Source: Actinomycetes bacterium
GTDB taxonomy: Bacteria > Actinomycetota > Thermoleophilia > Solirubrobacterales > Solirubrobacteraceae
Length of the DNA: 52,334 nt
Assembly: GCA_021851525.1 (NCBI GenBank)
Contig: JAJZDA010000004.1
Coordinates: 1 to 52,334, forward strand
Direction: 5' to 3'
How positions within the stretch are numbered: position 1 is the stretch's first letter; the number at the start of each line of letters is the position of its first letter. This document shows, piece after piece, positions 17,866 through 25,860 of this stretch. Made by a program: the position numbers and the translations under genes. The notes beneath the pieces were generated by a model, which was not told the origin of the DNA, searched no databases, and saw only the letters and a list, made by a program, of their open reading frames with translations.

Positions 17866-18944
17866 CTAGGGGCTGGCGCGCGCTAGGAGCAGCGCGCGCT
17901 CGCGCTCGTTTCGGCATATCGCGGCGGCGCGGGCGAACGCGGCCTGGGCCTCGTCGTGGCGTTCGAGCCGAGCCAGGAGGTCACCTTGAACAGCGGGCAG
18001 CAAGTGGTAGCCGCGTAGCGCCGGCTCATCGAGGATGCCTTCGATGATCTCCAGCGCTGGCGCAGGGCCGTACGCCATGCCGACCGCGACCGCGCGGTTG
18101 AGCTCGACGACCGGCGAGGCGGTGAGAGCTGCCAGAGCGTCGTAGAGGGAGACGAACTGTGGCCAGTCGGTCGCCTCGAAGCGTGGCGAGCGAGCATGGC
18201 AGGCGGCGATCGCTGCCTGCAGCGCGTAGGTTCCCAGGGGGATGGAGAGGGTTTCTGCGCGCGCCAGCGAGGCGAGTCCGCGTTGCACCAGGATGCCGTC
18301 CCAGAGCGCCCGGTCCTGGTCAGCCAGGAGCACCGGGTGGCCGTCGGGGGCGGTTCGTGCCGGCAGCCGGGAGGCCTGGAGCTCCATCAGCGCCAGCAGG
18401 CCGTGGACCTCGCCCTCCCGAGGCATAAGCGCGGCCAGGATGCGCCCCAGGCGCATCGCTTCCCGGCAAAGCTCCGGTCGCGTCCAGTGCTCGCCGCCGG
18501 CGGCCGAGTGGCCCTCGTTGAAGATCAGATAGATCACCTCCAGCACGGCAGACAAACGCTCGGCACGTTCGTCGGCAGCCGGGATCTCGAACGGAACCCG
18601 GGCGCTGCTCAGCGTCCGCTTGGCACGCACGATCCGCTGGGCTACCGCGCCCTCAGAGATCAACTGGGCCCGGGCGACCCGCGACGTCGTGAGCCCACCT
18701 AGCAGCCGCAGCGTCAGCGCAACGCGCATGTCCCGCGCCGACGCGCTGTCACCATCAGCCACGCACCCGGATTCCCAGGAACGCCGTCCCTGGGCCACTG
18801 CTTCAAAGCCGCCACGAGCGCATCCTGCGCGAGGTCCTCGGCCAGCGCCAGCTCGCCGACCTGGCGAGTCAGCCCGGCGATCAGCCGGGCCGACTCCATC
18901 CGCCACACGGCGTCGATCGTCTGCTGCAGCGTGGGCTCGCTCAC
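17866..18944 (-). pseudogene. ECF42-type RNA polymerase sigma factor, broken by internal deletion and frame change
   Basis: The 5' part (GTG 18944 to stop 18714) encodes region 2: LQQTIDAVWRMESARLIAGL, LAEDLAQDALVAAL, GNPGAWLMVTARRR. The next frame continues with region 4 (VALTLRLLGGLTTSRVARAQ, AQRIVRAKRTL) and the long C-terminal TPR-like extension of this sigma group, ending at 17866. Between ARRR and RVALTLRL about 50-60 residues normally present (end of region 2, linker, start of region 4) are missing, and the frame shifts at about 18720. Sum of parts is near 360 residues against about 410 expected. The upstream YCII gene is intact. Loss of function is very likely unless both halves are made separately. 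Confidence 0.75.
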
Positions 18945-18948
18945 CGCT

Positions 18949-19371
18949 TCAGCGATTCCGCGACACGGCCTGCTCGCGCAGCTGCCGGTTGGCCTCACGC
19001 AGCTCCGGGGTGAGCTGCTCGCCGAAGTCGTCGGTCTCGAAGATCGGCCGCAGCTCGATCTCGATCCCGCCTCCGAACGGTGCTCGCTTGAGCCACTCCA
19101 GCGCCTCCTCTCGCGAGGAGCACTCCCAGATCCAGTAGCCCGCGACGATCTCCTTCGCCTCGGTGAACGGACCGTCGATCACCGTCGGCCGCTCACCCTC
19201 GAAACGGACCTTCGCGCCGTCTGACGTCGGACGCAGGCCATCCGCGGCCAGCAACACACCAGCCTCGGACAGCTGCTGGTTGTACTTCGTCATCGCTTCC
19301 AGCGCCTCGCGCGGCGGCATCTGCCCGGACTCCGACTCCGGACCACCGGGAACCAACACCATAAAGCGCAT
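18949..19371 (-). CDS. YCII-related (DGPF-domain) protein
   Basis: A 140-residue ferredoxin-like fold protein with the diagnostic VIDGPFTEAKEIVAGYWIWE. Such proteins are regularly encoded next to ECF42-type sigma factors and are thought to act with them. ATG at 19371 is chosen because GGAGG stands five bases before it. Four bases separate its stop from the GTG of the sigma-factor gene. Here it is intact although its partner is broken. Biochemical activity of the DGPF family is not firmly established. Confidence 0.85.
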   Translation of the reverse strand: MRFMVLVPGGPESESGQMPPREALEAMTKYNQQLSEAGVLLAADGLRPTSDGAKVRFEGERPTVIDGPFTEAKEIVAGYWIWECSSREEALEWLKRAPFGGGIEIELRPIFETDDFGEQLTPELREANRQLREQAVSRNR

Positions 19372-19530
19372 CACGACCTCCTCATAGATTGGGGTGTTCT
19401 ACCTCCACGTCGAACAAAGAAGCGCGAAATCGACAACGTCCTGCGATCAAGCCCCAAGCTTGACGCTTCGCGCCGGCGGCACCAGTCCGCCACGCGAGCC
19501 GCCCCTCTCTTTCTGTCCGGGCAGGATCGG

Positions 19531-20299
19531 CTAACGGGACACCAGCTTCTTCGGCAGCGCGCCCATCACACGACCGAGACGATGACCCCCTGCAATGCGC
19601 TGGTGGCAGGGAAGATTGTTGGCCCTGTCGGGGGCGTAACGGTCGCGGCTACGGCTCGCTCTGCGCAGAATCGATTTGCCTGAGTGCTTGTTGCGGGTTC
19701 CCGTTGAGGTCGACGAGCACTCGAGCGCCGAGCGGCTCGCGTAAGACAGCAGGCACGCGATGTATGTAGCCGACAGCTGTGCGGTATCCCGGGCGGCCGA
19801 TGTCCTCGCCAACGGGACCACCGCGACAGCTGCGTTGGACTCGATTACTTCAGCGCGTGGGTACCGCTCGCAGTCCGGCGCTCCGCCCAGCCATGGCACG
19901 ATCAAGGAGAGGTCGTCTTCGTCAATCTCGACGCGCATGCCCCCTCGGTGACCAGGCCCCTGCGCTTGTGGGGGCGCTACGCCTGCGTCCGGTGCCGGCT
20001 TCCAGTCGAGAACCTCAGGGTCGAGCACCCAGATCGCGCCTGAGCGTCGCGCGCAGACAACCTCCAGGCCGGCAAACGCTGAGGGCACGGTCGGTCAAGA
20101 ACTCAGTCTCTTCACGGGTAGCGGCATTGATGAGGAGCGGCGCACTGGCGGGTCGGTGAACCGGCTGAGCTGAAGGACTGAGGGCTTCCATCACGGCCGA
20201 CCAGCGCTCAACCGCCCAGCGGGCCCATTCCAAGCCTTCGGCCGTTCGCCGGTTAAGGAAGTCGCCCCACTCGGAGCTATCGGGGTTACCGCCCACCAT
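19531..20299 (-). pseudogene. Unknown gene with probable frameshift
   Basis: ATG at 20299 opens a good frame (GDFLNRRTAEGLEWARWAVE, then EETEFLTDRALS). Near 20075 the coding look moves into the neighbouring frame (AFAGLEVVCARRSGAIWVLD, then MRVEIDEDDLSLIVPWLGG) and continues to about 19750 or to the stop at 19531. LTDRALS joined to AFAGLEVV reads naturally, so one base gained or two lost would explain it. No family recognised. It could instead be two overlapping genes; the second frame has no convincing ribosome site. Confidence 0.45.
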
Positions 20300-20366
20300 G
20301 GGCGCAGCCTAACGGCCATCATCGCTGTGACAGCTCCTTCCGGTCCTTCCACGCCGGTGGGCGAAC

Positions 20367-20912
20367 CTACCGTCCCGCTTTTCTCAGGAGACGCTCCTCT
20401 CCGCCGTGGCGGGCTGATTGGAGCGAGTTGCGGATGTCGCTGATCTTGCGGAACAGCCGGTGCGGGTTCTCGGGGACGTCGATAAAGCCCCAGCGGCGGT
20501 AAAACGCGACCGCTTGGTCGTCGATGGCGTCAACGACCACGAGCCGGGCGGCGGCGGTGTCGCTGGCCGCAACCGCGAGGCGTAGCGCTTCTGCGAGCAG
20601 GCGGCTGCCGAGCCCGTGGCGCTGGTAGCGCTGATCGACGGCGAGTCGTGCGATCAGGATCGTAGGGATCGGGTAGCGGGGCATCCCTCTTGCGTAGCGC
20701 TTCGGAGCGGCGTCGGGCCGGATCGACCCGGTCGTGAGGCTCACGTAGGCGGCCACAGACTCGGTGTCCATCACGAGGTAGGTGCGTGCCAGGTCGGCCT
20801 TCTGGCTGGCGAGCGCGTGATCGATCAGCCAGCGGTCAAGCTCGCTGTTGCCGCAGGCAAAGCCGCTGGGGTCGTGTTCGGCTCGCAGCGGGACGAGCGA
20901 GAACTCGCTCAC
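20367..20912 (-). CDS. GNAT-family toxin (TacT-like)
   Basis: Acetyltransferase toxin that in known relatives blocks translation by acetylating aminoacyl-tRNA. The 181-residue sequence has the acetyl-CoA loop RLAVDQRYQRHGLGSRLLAE, the catalytic-Tyr region AFYRRWGFIDVPE, and the N-terminal FACGNSELDRWL typical of the family. It starts with an ATG that overlaps the antitoxin stop (ATGA), the standard antitoxin-toxin order. Confidence 0.88.
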   Translation of the reverse strand: MSEFSLVPLRAEHDPSGFACGNSELDRWLIDHALASQKADLARTYLVMDTESVAAYVSLTTGSIRPDAAPKRYARGMPRYPIPTILIARLAVDQRYQRHGLGSRLLAEALRLAVAASDTAAARLVVVDAIDDQAVAFYRRWGFIDVPENPHRLFRKISDIRNSLQSARHGGEERLLRKAGR

Positions 20913-21184
20913 GTATGGGTGATGCGTGGCAGGCTGAGCAGCTCGTCCAACGCCGGGACCCGCTGGCCGGGATCATCGAGCGCGGCCGCGAACGCGGCGA
21001 ACGCACGGTCGCTCATCATCAGGTGCCGGCGCTCGTCAAGCACCGCTCGCGCGCGCCCCTCGGCCGCACTGAGCAGAAACGCGGAGACGGTCTGGCCGGA
21101 GGCTGCCGCGGCCTCGCGGATGACCGCGTCCTGTTCATCCGTTACACGGACATCGATTCTGCGGGAACGAATGCTAGTCGCCAT
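20909..21184 (-). CDS. DUF1778 ribbon-helix-helix antitoxin (TacA-like)
   Basis: Antitoxin and probable autorepressor. From ATG 21184 (91 residues) it has the RHH part RRIDVRVTDEQDAVIREAAA followed by SGQTVSAFLLSAAEGRARAV, and a C-terminal toxin-binding tail. The frame is open upstream, but MATSIRSRRID is the usual family start. It overlaps the GNAT toxin by four bases. Confidence 0.88.
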   Translation of the reverse strand: MATSIRSRRIDVRVTDEQDAVIREAAAASGQTVSAFLLSAAEGRARAVLDERRHLMMSDRAFAAFAAALDDPGQRVPALDELLSLPRITHT

Positions 21185-21349
21185 GTCCGGACATTGTACC
21201 GACACCTGGAGCGGATCACCAGCCAGGCTGATCCCGCCATCAGCCATCCATGCAAGTCGCGCTTTCGCGACGCCACAGGCGTACCGGCCGGAGACGGCCG
21301 TTCCCTGGATTGCGCGGCGAGCACAACCGGCCGGAAGTTCGTCGTCAGC

Positions 21350-21377
21350 CTGTTAGCATTGACTGCATTGCTGACAG
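21350..21377 (+). promoter_or_regulatory. Likely operator of the vapBC pair at 21394
   Basis: Inverted repeat CTGTTAGCA / TGCTGACAG (8 of 9 matched) with a 10-base spacer, placed 17 bases before the antitoxin ATG. This is the size and place expected for a VapBC autorepression site. Confidence 0.55.
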
Positions 21378-21393
21378 CAGGAGGCGAACGACG

Positions 21394-21636
21394 ATGTCCA
21401 CCCTGACAGTTCGAAATCTCGATGAGGACCTGAAGACGAGGCTGCGCGTTCGCGCCGCGCAGAACGGGCGATCGATGGAGGCCGAAGCTAGGGAAATCCT
21501 CCGCGCATCACTGGCCACGCAACCCCGCACAGGACTGGGCACCCTGATCCACAACAGGTTTGCCGGCCTGGGCCTTGACGAGCTGGAACTCCCGCCGCGC
21601 GACGAGCTGCCACGCATACCCGACCTCACGGCGTGA
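21394..21636 (+). CDS. vapB: VapB/FitA-type antitoxin
   Basis: 80-residue antitoxin with an Arc-like RHH N-terminus (STLTVRNLDEDLKTRLRVRA, then NGRSMEAEAREIL) and a C-terminal toxin-wrapping tail (GLDELELPPRDELPRIPDL). ATG 21394 follows GGAGG by about ten bases. Its stop overlaps the toxin's GTG (GTGA). It probably represses its own promoter through the inverted repeat just upstream. Confidence 0.88.
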   Translation: MSTLTVRNLDEDLKTRLRVRAAQNGRSMEAEAREILRASLATQPRTGLGTLIHNRFAGLGLDELELPPRDELPRIPDLTA

Positions 21637-22061
21637 TCGTTCTCGACACAAACGTCGTCTCGGAGCTCGCCAAGCCCACACCACACCCCACCGTGATCGC
21701 GTGGATCGACACGCAGAGCGAACTCGCGATCGCGGCGACAGCCTTGGCGGAGCTGCGCTTCGGCGTCGCGCGGCTCCCCGACGGCAAGCGCAGGACCGCA
21801 CTGAGCGAGGCGATCGACCGGTTCGTGGCCGACGACCTACAAGGGCTGGTGCTCGCGTTCGACAGCGCATGCGCCGATGCATATGGTTTGATCGTCGCCG
21901 CCCGCGAACGGGCTGGGCGACCAATCGGAATCGCCGACGCCCAGATTGCCGCCACGTGCTCCGTCCACGACGCTGTGCTCGCCACCCGCAACACCAAAGA
22001 CTTCCAAGGAACGGCAATCGCGCTGATCAACCCCTGGGACCCACCGACCACCAAGCCGTGA
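21633..22061 (+). CDS. vapC: VapC/FitB-type PIN-domain toxin
   Basis: Mg-dependent ribonuclease toxin of 142 residues. PIN acidic residues are in place: Asp in MIVLDTNVVSELA, Glu in ALAELRFGVARL, Asp in GIADAQIAATC, and the C-terminal LATRNTKDFQG. Target RNA unknown. It follows its antitoxin with a four-base overlap and appears intact. Confidence 0.9.
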   Translation: MIVLDTNVVSELAKPTPHPTVIAWIDTQSELAIAATALAELRFGVARLPDGKRRTALSEAIDRFVADDLQGLVLAFDSACADAYGLIVAARERAGRPIGIADAQIAATCSVHDAVLATRNTKDFQGTAIALINPWDPPTTKP

Positions 22062-22170
22062 CCGGCCCCTGCTTCCGTTTCGCCTCGCGCATTCTCTGAA
22101 CCTCGCCGAGATGCGCGCTTCGCGCGGGTTGCGTTCACATGCGTGCGGGAATGGAGGGCGCCGTCGCTGG

Positions 22171-22806
22171 CTAGCGCTTGAGGCGCTCGTGCATTACGTC
22201 GGGCAGGCTCGAAGGCCACATATCTGGGACCAAGGGATTCGTTCTTTCGGTCCTAGCGCGCAGTTCCGGCTCATCGAAAAGCGCGGAGATGAGGTCGGCG
22301 GAACCGCCGACTCCTGCCCATGCATCGTCCCAGAGACTCGAAACGATCCAGCTCCTGTCCGCCGGGAACATCAACTCGGGCAGTGCGGTGAACCAGCGGC
22401 CGTCATTGCCGCGCCAAGCGCCCGCCTCACGCGCTCCCGCTTGCACCAGCACGTACCGGCATCCATAAACCAGCACCCGCTGAGCTTCGGGCAGAACGAC
22501 ATCGCTGGCGCCGGTGTCAAGAAAGCCTAGCCACCACGATTGCGGCGCGGTCTGCGCACCCAGCACCCGGATCAGGGCGTCATCAAATCGATCTTCGGCC
22601 TCGCGCATCTGCTCACGGCCCGACTCAAGGTCGAGCGGGAACGCGATGGTTGCGTACGCAGCGTAGATCGGTGGCACGCTCGTCGTGATCGACCGATCGT
22701 CGGTCACGACGGCATTGATCCATGCGACGTCTTCGTCGGTTCCGATGCGCCAGGCGCGGCCGTCCTTGAGTTGCGTGCGGTAGTTGGGCCTCGGCGACTC
22801 GGACAT
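22171..22806 (-). CDS. Hypothetical cytosolic protein
   Basis: About 211 residues from ATG 22806 (MSESPRPNYRTQLKDG). The sequence is Trp-rich (QSWWLGFLDTG, RSWIVSSLWDDAWAG) and acidic, with no signal or membrane segment. It looks like one of the actinobacterial proteins of unknown function often found beside TA modules and small immunity-like genes. Convergent with the vapBC pair. No family name can be given. Confidence 0.6.
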   Translation of the reverse strand: MSESPRPNYRTQLKDGRAWRIGTDEDVAWINAVVTDDRSITTSVPPIYAAYATIAFPLDLESGREQMREAEDRFDDALIRVLGAQTAPQSWWLGFLDTGASDVVLPEAQRVLVYGCRYVLVQAGAREAGAWRGNDGRWFTALPELMFPADRSWIVSSLWDDAWAGVGGSADLISALFDEPELRARTERTNPLVPDMWPSSLPDVMHERLKR

Positions 22807-22965
22807 CCAAGCCAGCCTATACGCCCAGTAATGGGCCGGGGTGTCACTGCGACCTGCATCGGTCACGGTTGCGGCGTTTCCGACCCTGCGTCGTGAGACG
22901 TGCTTGGCGCGGAAGGTGCATCTGACTGTGTTGAGGCGCGTTGCTCGGCCGGCCTGGCGAGCGGA

Positions 22966-23265
22966 TCAGGTGTGTCTTGCGACGTATTCGTCTAGAGCTT
23001 CGCGGCTGACGTCCGCCAACCGGCGACCTTGTTTGTGGGCGATCTCCTCGAGCGCTGACCGCACACCAGGCCTCACGCGGACGGTCAGCGCCGGCGTGTG
23101 CGCGCCGCTGCCGGTCAGGGATGGGCGGCCTGCGCGTCGCTGCTCGATTACGCGCTCAGCGAGTTGTGCGGCTGCCTCCTCGCTTAGGCTCGAGCCGTCG
23201 GGCAGGCGGACCTCTTCCTCGTCGAGGTTGATGTCGGGACCAACAGGCCCGATGCGTTGTGTCAT
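22966..23265 (-). CDS. Ribbon-helix-helix antitoxin-like protein
   Basis: 99 residues. The C-terminal half reads ALTVRVRPGVRSALEEIAHK followed by QGRRLADVSREALDEYVA, a CopG/RHH DNA-binding fold; the N-terminal part is acidic (NLDEEEVRLPDGSSLSEEAA) and could bind a toxin. Its ATG overlaps the stop of a decayed toxin gene upstream (ATGA), here in the order toxin-antitoxin. The antitoxin itself is intact and may now only serve as a regulator. Confidence 0.7.
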   Translation of the reverse strand: MTQRIGPVGPDINLDEEEVRLPDGSSLSEEAAAQLAERVIEQRRAGRPSLTGSGAHTPALTVRVRPGVRSALEEIAHKQGRRLADVSREALDEYVARHT

Positions 23266-23522
23266 GGCTTGCGTCCTTTCTTACGAAGCGCGGTGGGCAT
23301 CACGTGGATGACCAGGAGACAGTCGGGTGTTTCGATCGCGACGATCTCGAGCTCGCGCTGGCGGGTGTCGTTCGCGATTCAGGTCAGCGCCTGCTGATCG
23401 GTCTGCGGGTCGGTCACGATTGTCGGCTCGGAAGTGGACATGACGTGGTAGGCGTGCGCCTTGCCGATCTTGTGGCGTCGCGCGTTGCGGCTGAACCGGA
23501 TCGGCTTCGCACCCCTATTGTG
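23262..23522 (-). pseudogene. Decayed toxin gene with in-frame TGA and no start codon
   Basis: In the frame ending at the ATGA overlap with the RHH gene I read PIRFSRNARRHKIGKAHAYH and VMSTSEPTIVTDPQTDQQALT, then a TGA at 23381-23379, then IANDTRQRELEIVAIETPDC and LLVIHVMPTALRKKGRKP. From memory, relatives have Trp at the stop position (LTWIG.DDRG.ELEVVA), so a TGG-to-TGA change is the simplest cause. The frame also lacks ATG/GTG/TTG at its start; a GTG sits one base out of frame. The two defects together argue for real decay. TGA readthrough cannot be fully excluded. Confidence 0.65.
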
Positions 23523-23538
23523 TCATACACAATAGGGG
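23512..23538. promoter_or_regulatory. Perfect 12-bp palindrome, probable operator of the RHH module
   Basis: CCCCTATTGTGT and ACACAATAGGGG flank a three-base centre. It lies exactly at the 5' end of the decayed toxin gene, where an RHH autorepressor would bind. AT-rich inside, so it may also contain the -10 box. It is too tight for a good hairpin loop. Confidence 0.6.
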
Positions 23539-23625
23539 ACCCGCTTCGCTCACACCACAGGCATCTCGACGTCTCGCCCAGGATGCGCGCAATGCGCGGA
23601 CGGCGGGCGAGTGGTGTCTCATCGT

Positions 23626-24444
23626 TTACTGGTGATGATCGCGGGGGGCAGACAGGGCGGAAGGGCTGCGGCCGAGCGTGGTGCGCAAGTCTCGCGCCAT
23701 GTGCGCTTGGTCGAAGTAGCCGAGTGCGGCCGCGAGCCGAGCGAGTTGCACCGGCTCGCTGTCGAGGTGATCGATTGCCCGCTGCCGTCGTAACCGTTGC
23801 AGGACCTGTTTGGGGGAAGCGCCGACGTGCTCGGCGAACAGGCGCTGCATCGTGCGCGGCGCCATGGCAAAGCGGGCGGCTAGGTCGGCGACGCGCACGT
23901 CGGGTTCTGCGGTGCGCATGGCTTCCAGAACCGCCATCACGAGCGTTCGCTGCGGGTCAGGAGCCGGTCGCTGGGCGCGTAGGAAGCTGCTCACCGCGTG
24001 GATGGTCGCGCTCACGTCCCATTGTGCGGCTGCCACGGCGTCGTCGAGTTCCGCGCCCGCGGAGCCGAATGCGTCAGACATCGTCAGCGCGCGTCCGGTG
24101 ATCGCCGAAACCGGGCCGGGTCGCAAGCCCGAGAACCCCCCGGGACGGAACTTGGTGCCGATCACCATCCCGTGTCCGTGGAGTTCGCGCACCCCGTGCG
24201 CGGAGCCGACCCCGTAGAGCCGGAGACCGCCAGGCTCCATTGCCAAGTTGACCGACGGGTCGGGCAGCAGCTCGCGGCGGAGCGCGGGCATCTGGCGGCG
24301 GTCCCAACGAACGACCCAGTGCTGCTCGACGACATCCGCCAGATCGGGCGAAGGAGCCACGCGGATCATGCCGGTGAGCGCGGAGGCTGAGCGAGGTGTG
24401 ATCGGTAGGGGCACGATCGGTCGCATTTTTCCAAGCCGCGGCAT
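23626..24444 (-). CDS. AraC-family transcriptional regulator
   Basis: About 272 residues from ATG 24444 (ATG 24426 is an equal alternative). The N-terminal domain (DLADVVEQHWVVRWDRR, then LLPDPSVNLAMEPGGLRLYG) is the DUF6597-type ligand domain; the C-terminal part has the two AraC helix-turn-helix units (RVADLAARFAMAPRTMQRLF and LARLAAALGYFDQAHMARDL). It is divergent from a VOC-family gene with only about 25-40 bp between, and such pairs usually mean the regulator controls the VOC gene. Confidence 0.88.
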   Translation of the reverse strand: MPRLGKMRPIVPLPITPRSASALTGMIRVAPSPDLADVVEQHWVVRWDRRQMPALRRELLPDPSVNLAMEPGGLRLYGVGSAHGVRELHGHGMVIGTKFRPGGFSGLRPGPVSAITGRALTMSDAFGSAGAELDDAVAAAQWDVSATIHAVSSFLRAQRPAPDPQRTLVMAVLEAMRTAEPDVRVADLAARFAMAPRTMQRLFAEHVGASPKQVLQRLRRQRAIDHLDSEPVQLARLAAALGYFDQAHMARDLRTTLGRSPSALSAPRDHHQ

Positions 24445-24467
24445 CGTGCCGCTGCGATCATGAGGGC

Positions 24468-24854
24468 ATGACCAACACCGACACAAGCACGCCGGCCGCG
24501 AGCGTGCAGCGCACCGATTTCGTCTCGATCCCGGTCAAGGACATGGAGCGAGCAAGGGCCTTCTACCGCGACACGCTCGGTATGCACAGCCCCAACTGGG
24601 AAGAGAACTGGCCGGAGATCGAGACCGGCAACGTCTCCGTCTACCTCATCGACCCCACCGGCATGGGGACAACGTTCTCTCCACACACCGCACCACTGGC
24701 GTTACGCGTCGCAGACGTCGCCGAAGCCAAGCGCGCGCTCGAGCAGCGCGGCGTCCAGTTCACCGGTGAGCACGACACCGGCGTGTGCAAGATGGCCTTC
24801 TTCAACGACACCGAAGGCAATGCCCTAATGCTCCACCGCCGTTACGCCCCCTGA
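24468..24854 (+). CDS. VOC-family (glyoxalase/bleomycin-resistance-like) protein
   Basis: 128 residues with one vicinal-oxygen-chelate module pair: TDFVSIPVKDMERARAFYRD at the N-terminus and AFFNDTEGNALMLHRRY at the C-terminus, including the Glu-x-Asn-type metal-side region. Substrate unknown; possibilities are glyoxalase-like detoxification, ring-cleavage or antibiotic binding. It is divergent from the AraC regulator, its probable controller. Confidence 0.85.
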   Translation: MTNTDTSTPAASVQRTDFVSIPVKDMERARAFYRDTLGMHSPNWEENWPEIETGNVSVYLIDPTGMGTTFSPHTAPLALRVADVAEAKRALEQRGVQFTGEHDTGVCKMAFFNDTEGNALMLHRRYAP

Positions 24855-24939
24855 CGAAGCAACAAGGAGCATTACGTCTGTGGACGGTGAGACGAGAGAG
24901 CGATGGCTTCCAGAGCGGCCGGGGCTCCTGCTCTCATGC

Positions 24940-24955
24940 CAAGAGGCGCCTCTTG
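24940..24955. repeat. 16-bp perfect palindrome
   Basis: CAAGAGGCGCCTCTTG in the gap between the VOC gene and a convergent vapC; could be a protein site or part of a terminator. Nothing else is visible in this 160-bp gap. Confidence 0.35.
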
Positions 24956-25016
24956 CACTCGCCGCCCACAGACGTGCGTTGCGCGGAAGGCGCGCAGGTG
25001 TCGGCCGGTGTGCTGG

Positions 25017-25436
25017 CTATGAGGACCAGGGGTTGACGAGATTGATCCCGAGGTTCTCGAAGTGACGGGTGTTGTGGGTGGCAAGCGTGGCTTTGCGCAC
25101 AGCGGTGATCCCGGCGATCTGCACGTCACGGATCTCCAGTGTCCGGCCGGTGCGTTGACGCTCGGCGGCCATGGCGCCGGCGGCGAGTGCGGCTGGTTGG
25201 TCAAATGGCTGCACCCGGCCTTGGAGCTCGTCGGCGAGTAGCTGCTCAAAGGCGTCTTCGAGTTGCTGTCGACGGCGACCGGGTTCGAGCAGCTCGAGAC
25301 CTGTCTGCACCTCGAACACGGTTATCGAGGTGGTCCAGATCGACTCCGCCGGCTGCTCGTCGAGCCATGCGACCACGACCGGCTCGGGGTCACGCCGCAT
25401 CAACGCTGAGACCACGTTTGTGTCCAGCACGATCAT
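25017..25436 (-). CDS. vapC: VapC/FitB-type PIN-domain toxin
   Basis: 139-residue PIN ribonuclease toxin. Visible motifs: MIVLDTNVVSALM (Asp5), VFEVQTGLELLE (Glu), LEIRDVQIAGI (Asp) and LATHNTRHFENLGI. It is a different lineage from the vapC at 21633 (only moderate likeness outside motifs). The ATG overlaps the antitoxin stop (ATGA). All acidic residues present, so probably active. Confidence 0.9.
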   Translation of the reverse strand: MIVLDTNVVSALMRRDPEPVVVAWLDEQPAESIWTTSITVFEVQTGLELLEPGRRRQQLEDAFEQLLADELQGRVQPFDQPAALAAGAMAAERQRTGRTLEIRDVQIAGITAVRKATLATHNTRHFENLGINLVNPWSS

Positions 25437-25681
25437 TGGTCAAATTGCGCAGGGCGAACGGGTTGGCCACGGAGTTCGATGATGTCCTCGTCCAATCCGA
25501 CCTTCGCGAAACGCGCCGCGATCCTGGAGCCGAGCTTGGCGGGAGGTTGGCCCTCGTCGCGTACCGCGTTGCGCAAGATGTCACGTACCTCTTCCTCGGT
25601 GCTGCGGCCGTGCCGGCGCGCGCGTCGCTGAAGCTTTGCTTTCACATCATCCTCGAGCTGCCTGATCAGGATCTGCGCCAT
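25433..25681 (-). CDS. vapB: VapB/FitA-type antitoxin
   Basis: 82 residues. N-terminal RHH region AQILIRQLEDDVKAKLQRRA then HGRSTEEEVRDILRNAV, followed by a tail that ends GLDEDIIELRGQPVRP, the usual toxin-binding peptide. It precedes and overlaps its vapC. An AT-rich motif with TATCA repeats lies just upstream. Confidence 0.88.
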   Translation of the reverse strand: MAQILIRQLEDDVKAKLQRRARRHGRSTEEEVRDILRNAVRDEGQPPAKLGSRIAARFAKVGLDEDIIELRGQPVRPAQFDQ

Positions 25682-25688
25682 GCCGCGA

Positions 25689-25704
25689 TGATATCACGCT
25701 ATCA
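25689..25704 (-). promoter_or_regulatory. Possible vapB operator
   Basis: TGATATCA palindrome at 25689-25696 with a second TATCA eight bases further on, 8-23 bases upstream of the vapB ATG. It is short, so only a suggestion. Confidence 0.35.
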
Positions 25705-25860
25705 AGTTGAACATCAGGCCAGCTTTCATCACACGACGGGCGCCATCCCGCGCCAGCCGATCCACCCGGGTTGCGCGGAAATGGCGCTTGAGCCGTGAAG
25801 CCGAGGAGTCGCGGGTTAGCAGCAGCCTGCGGTCGTGCGCTGCGCGGTTAGGCTGCCGGG

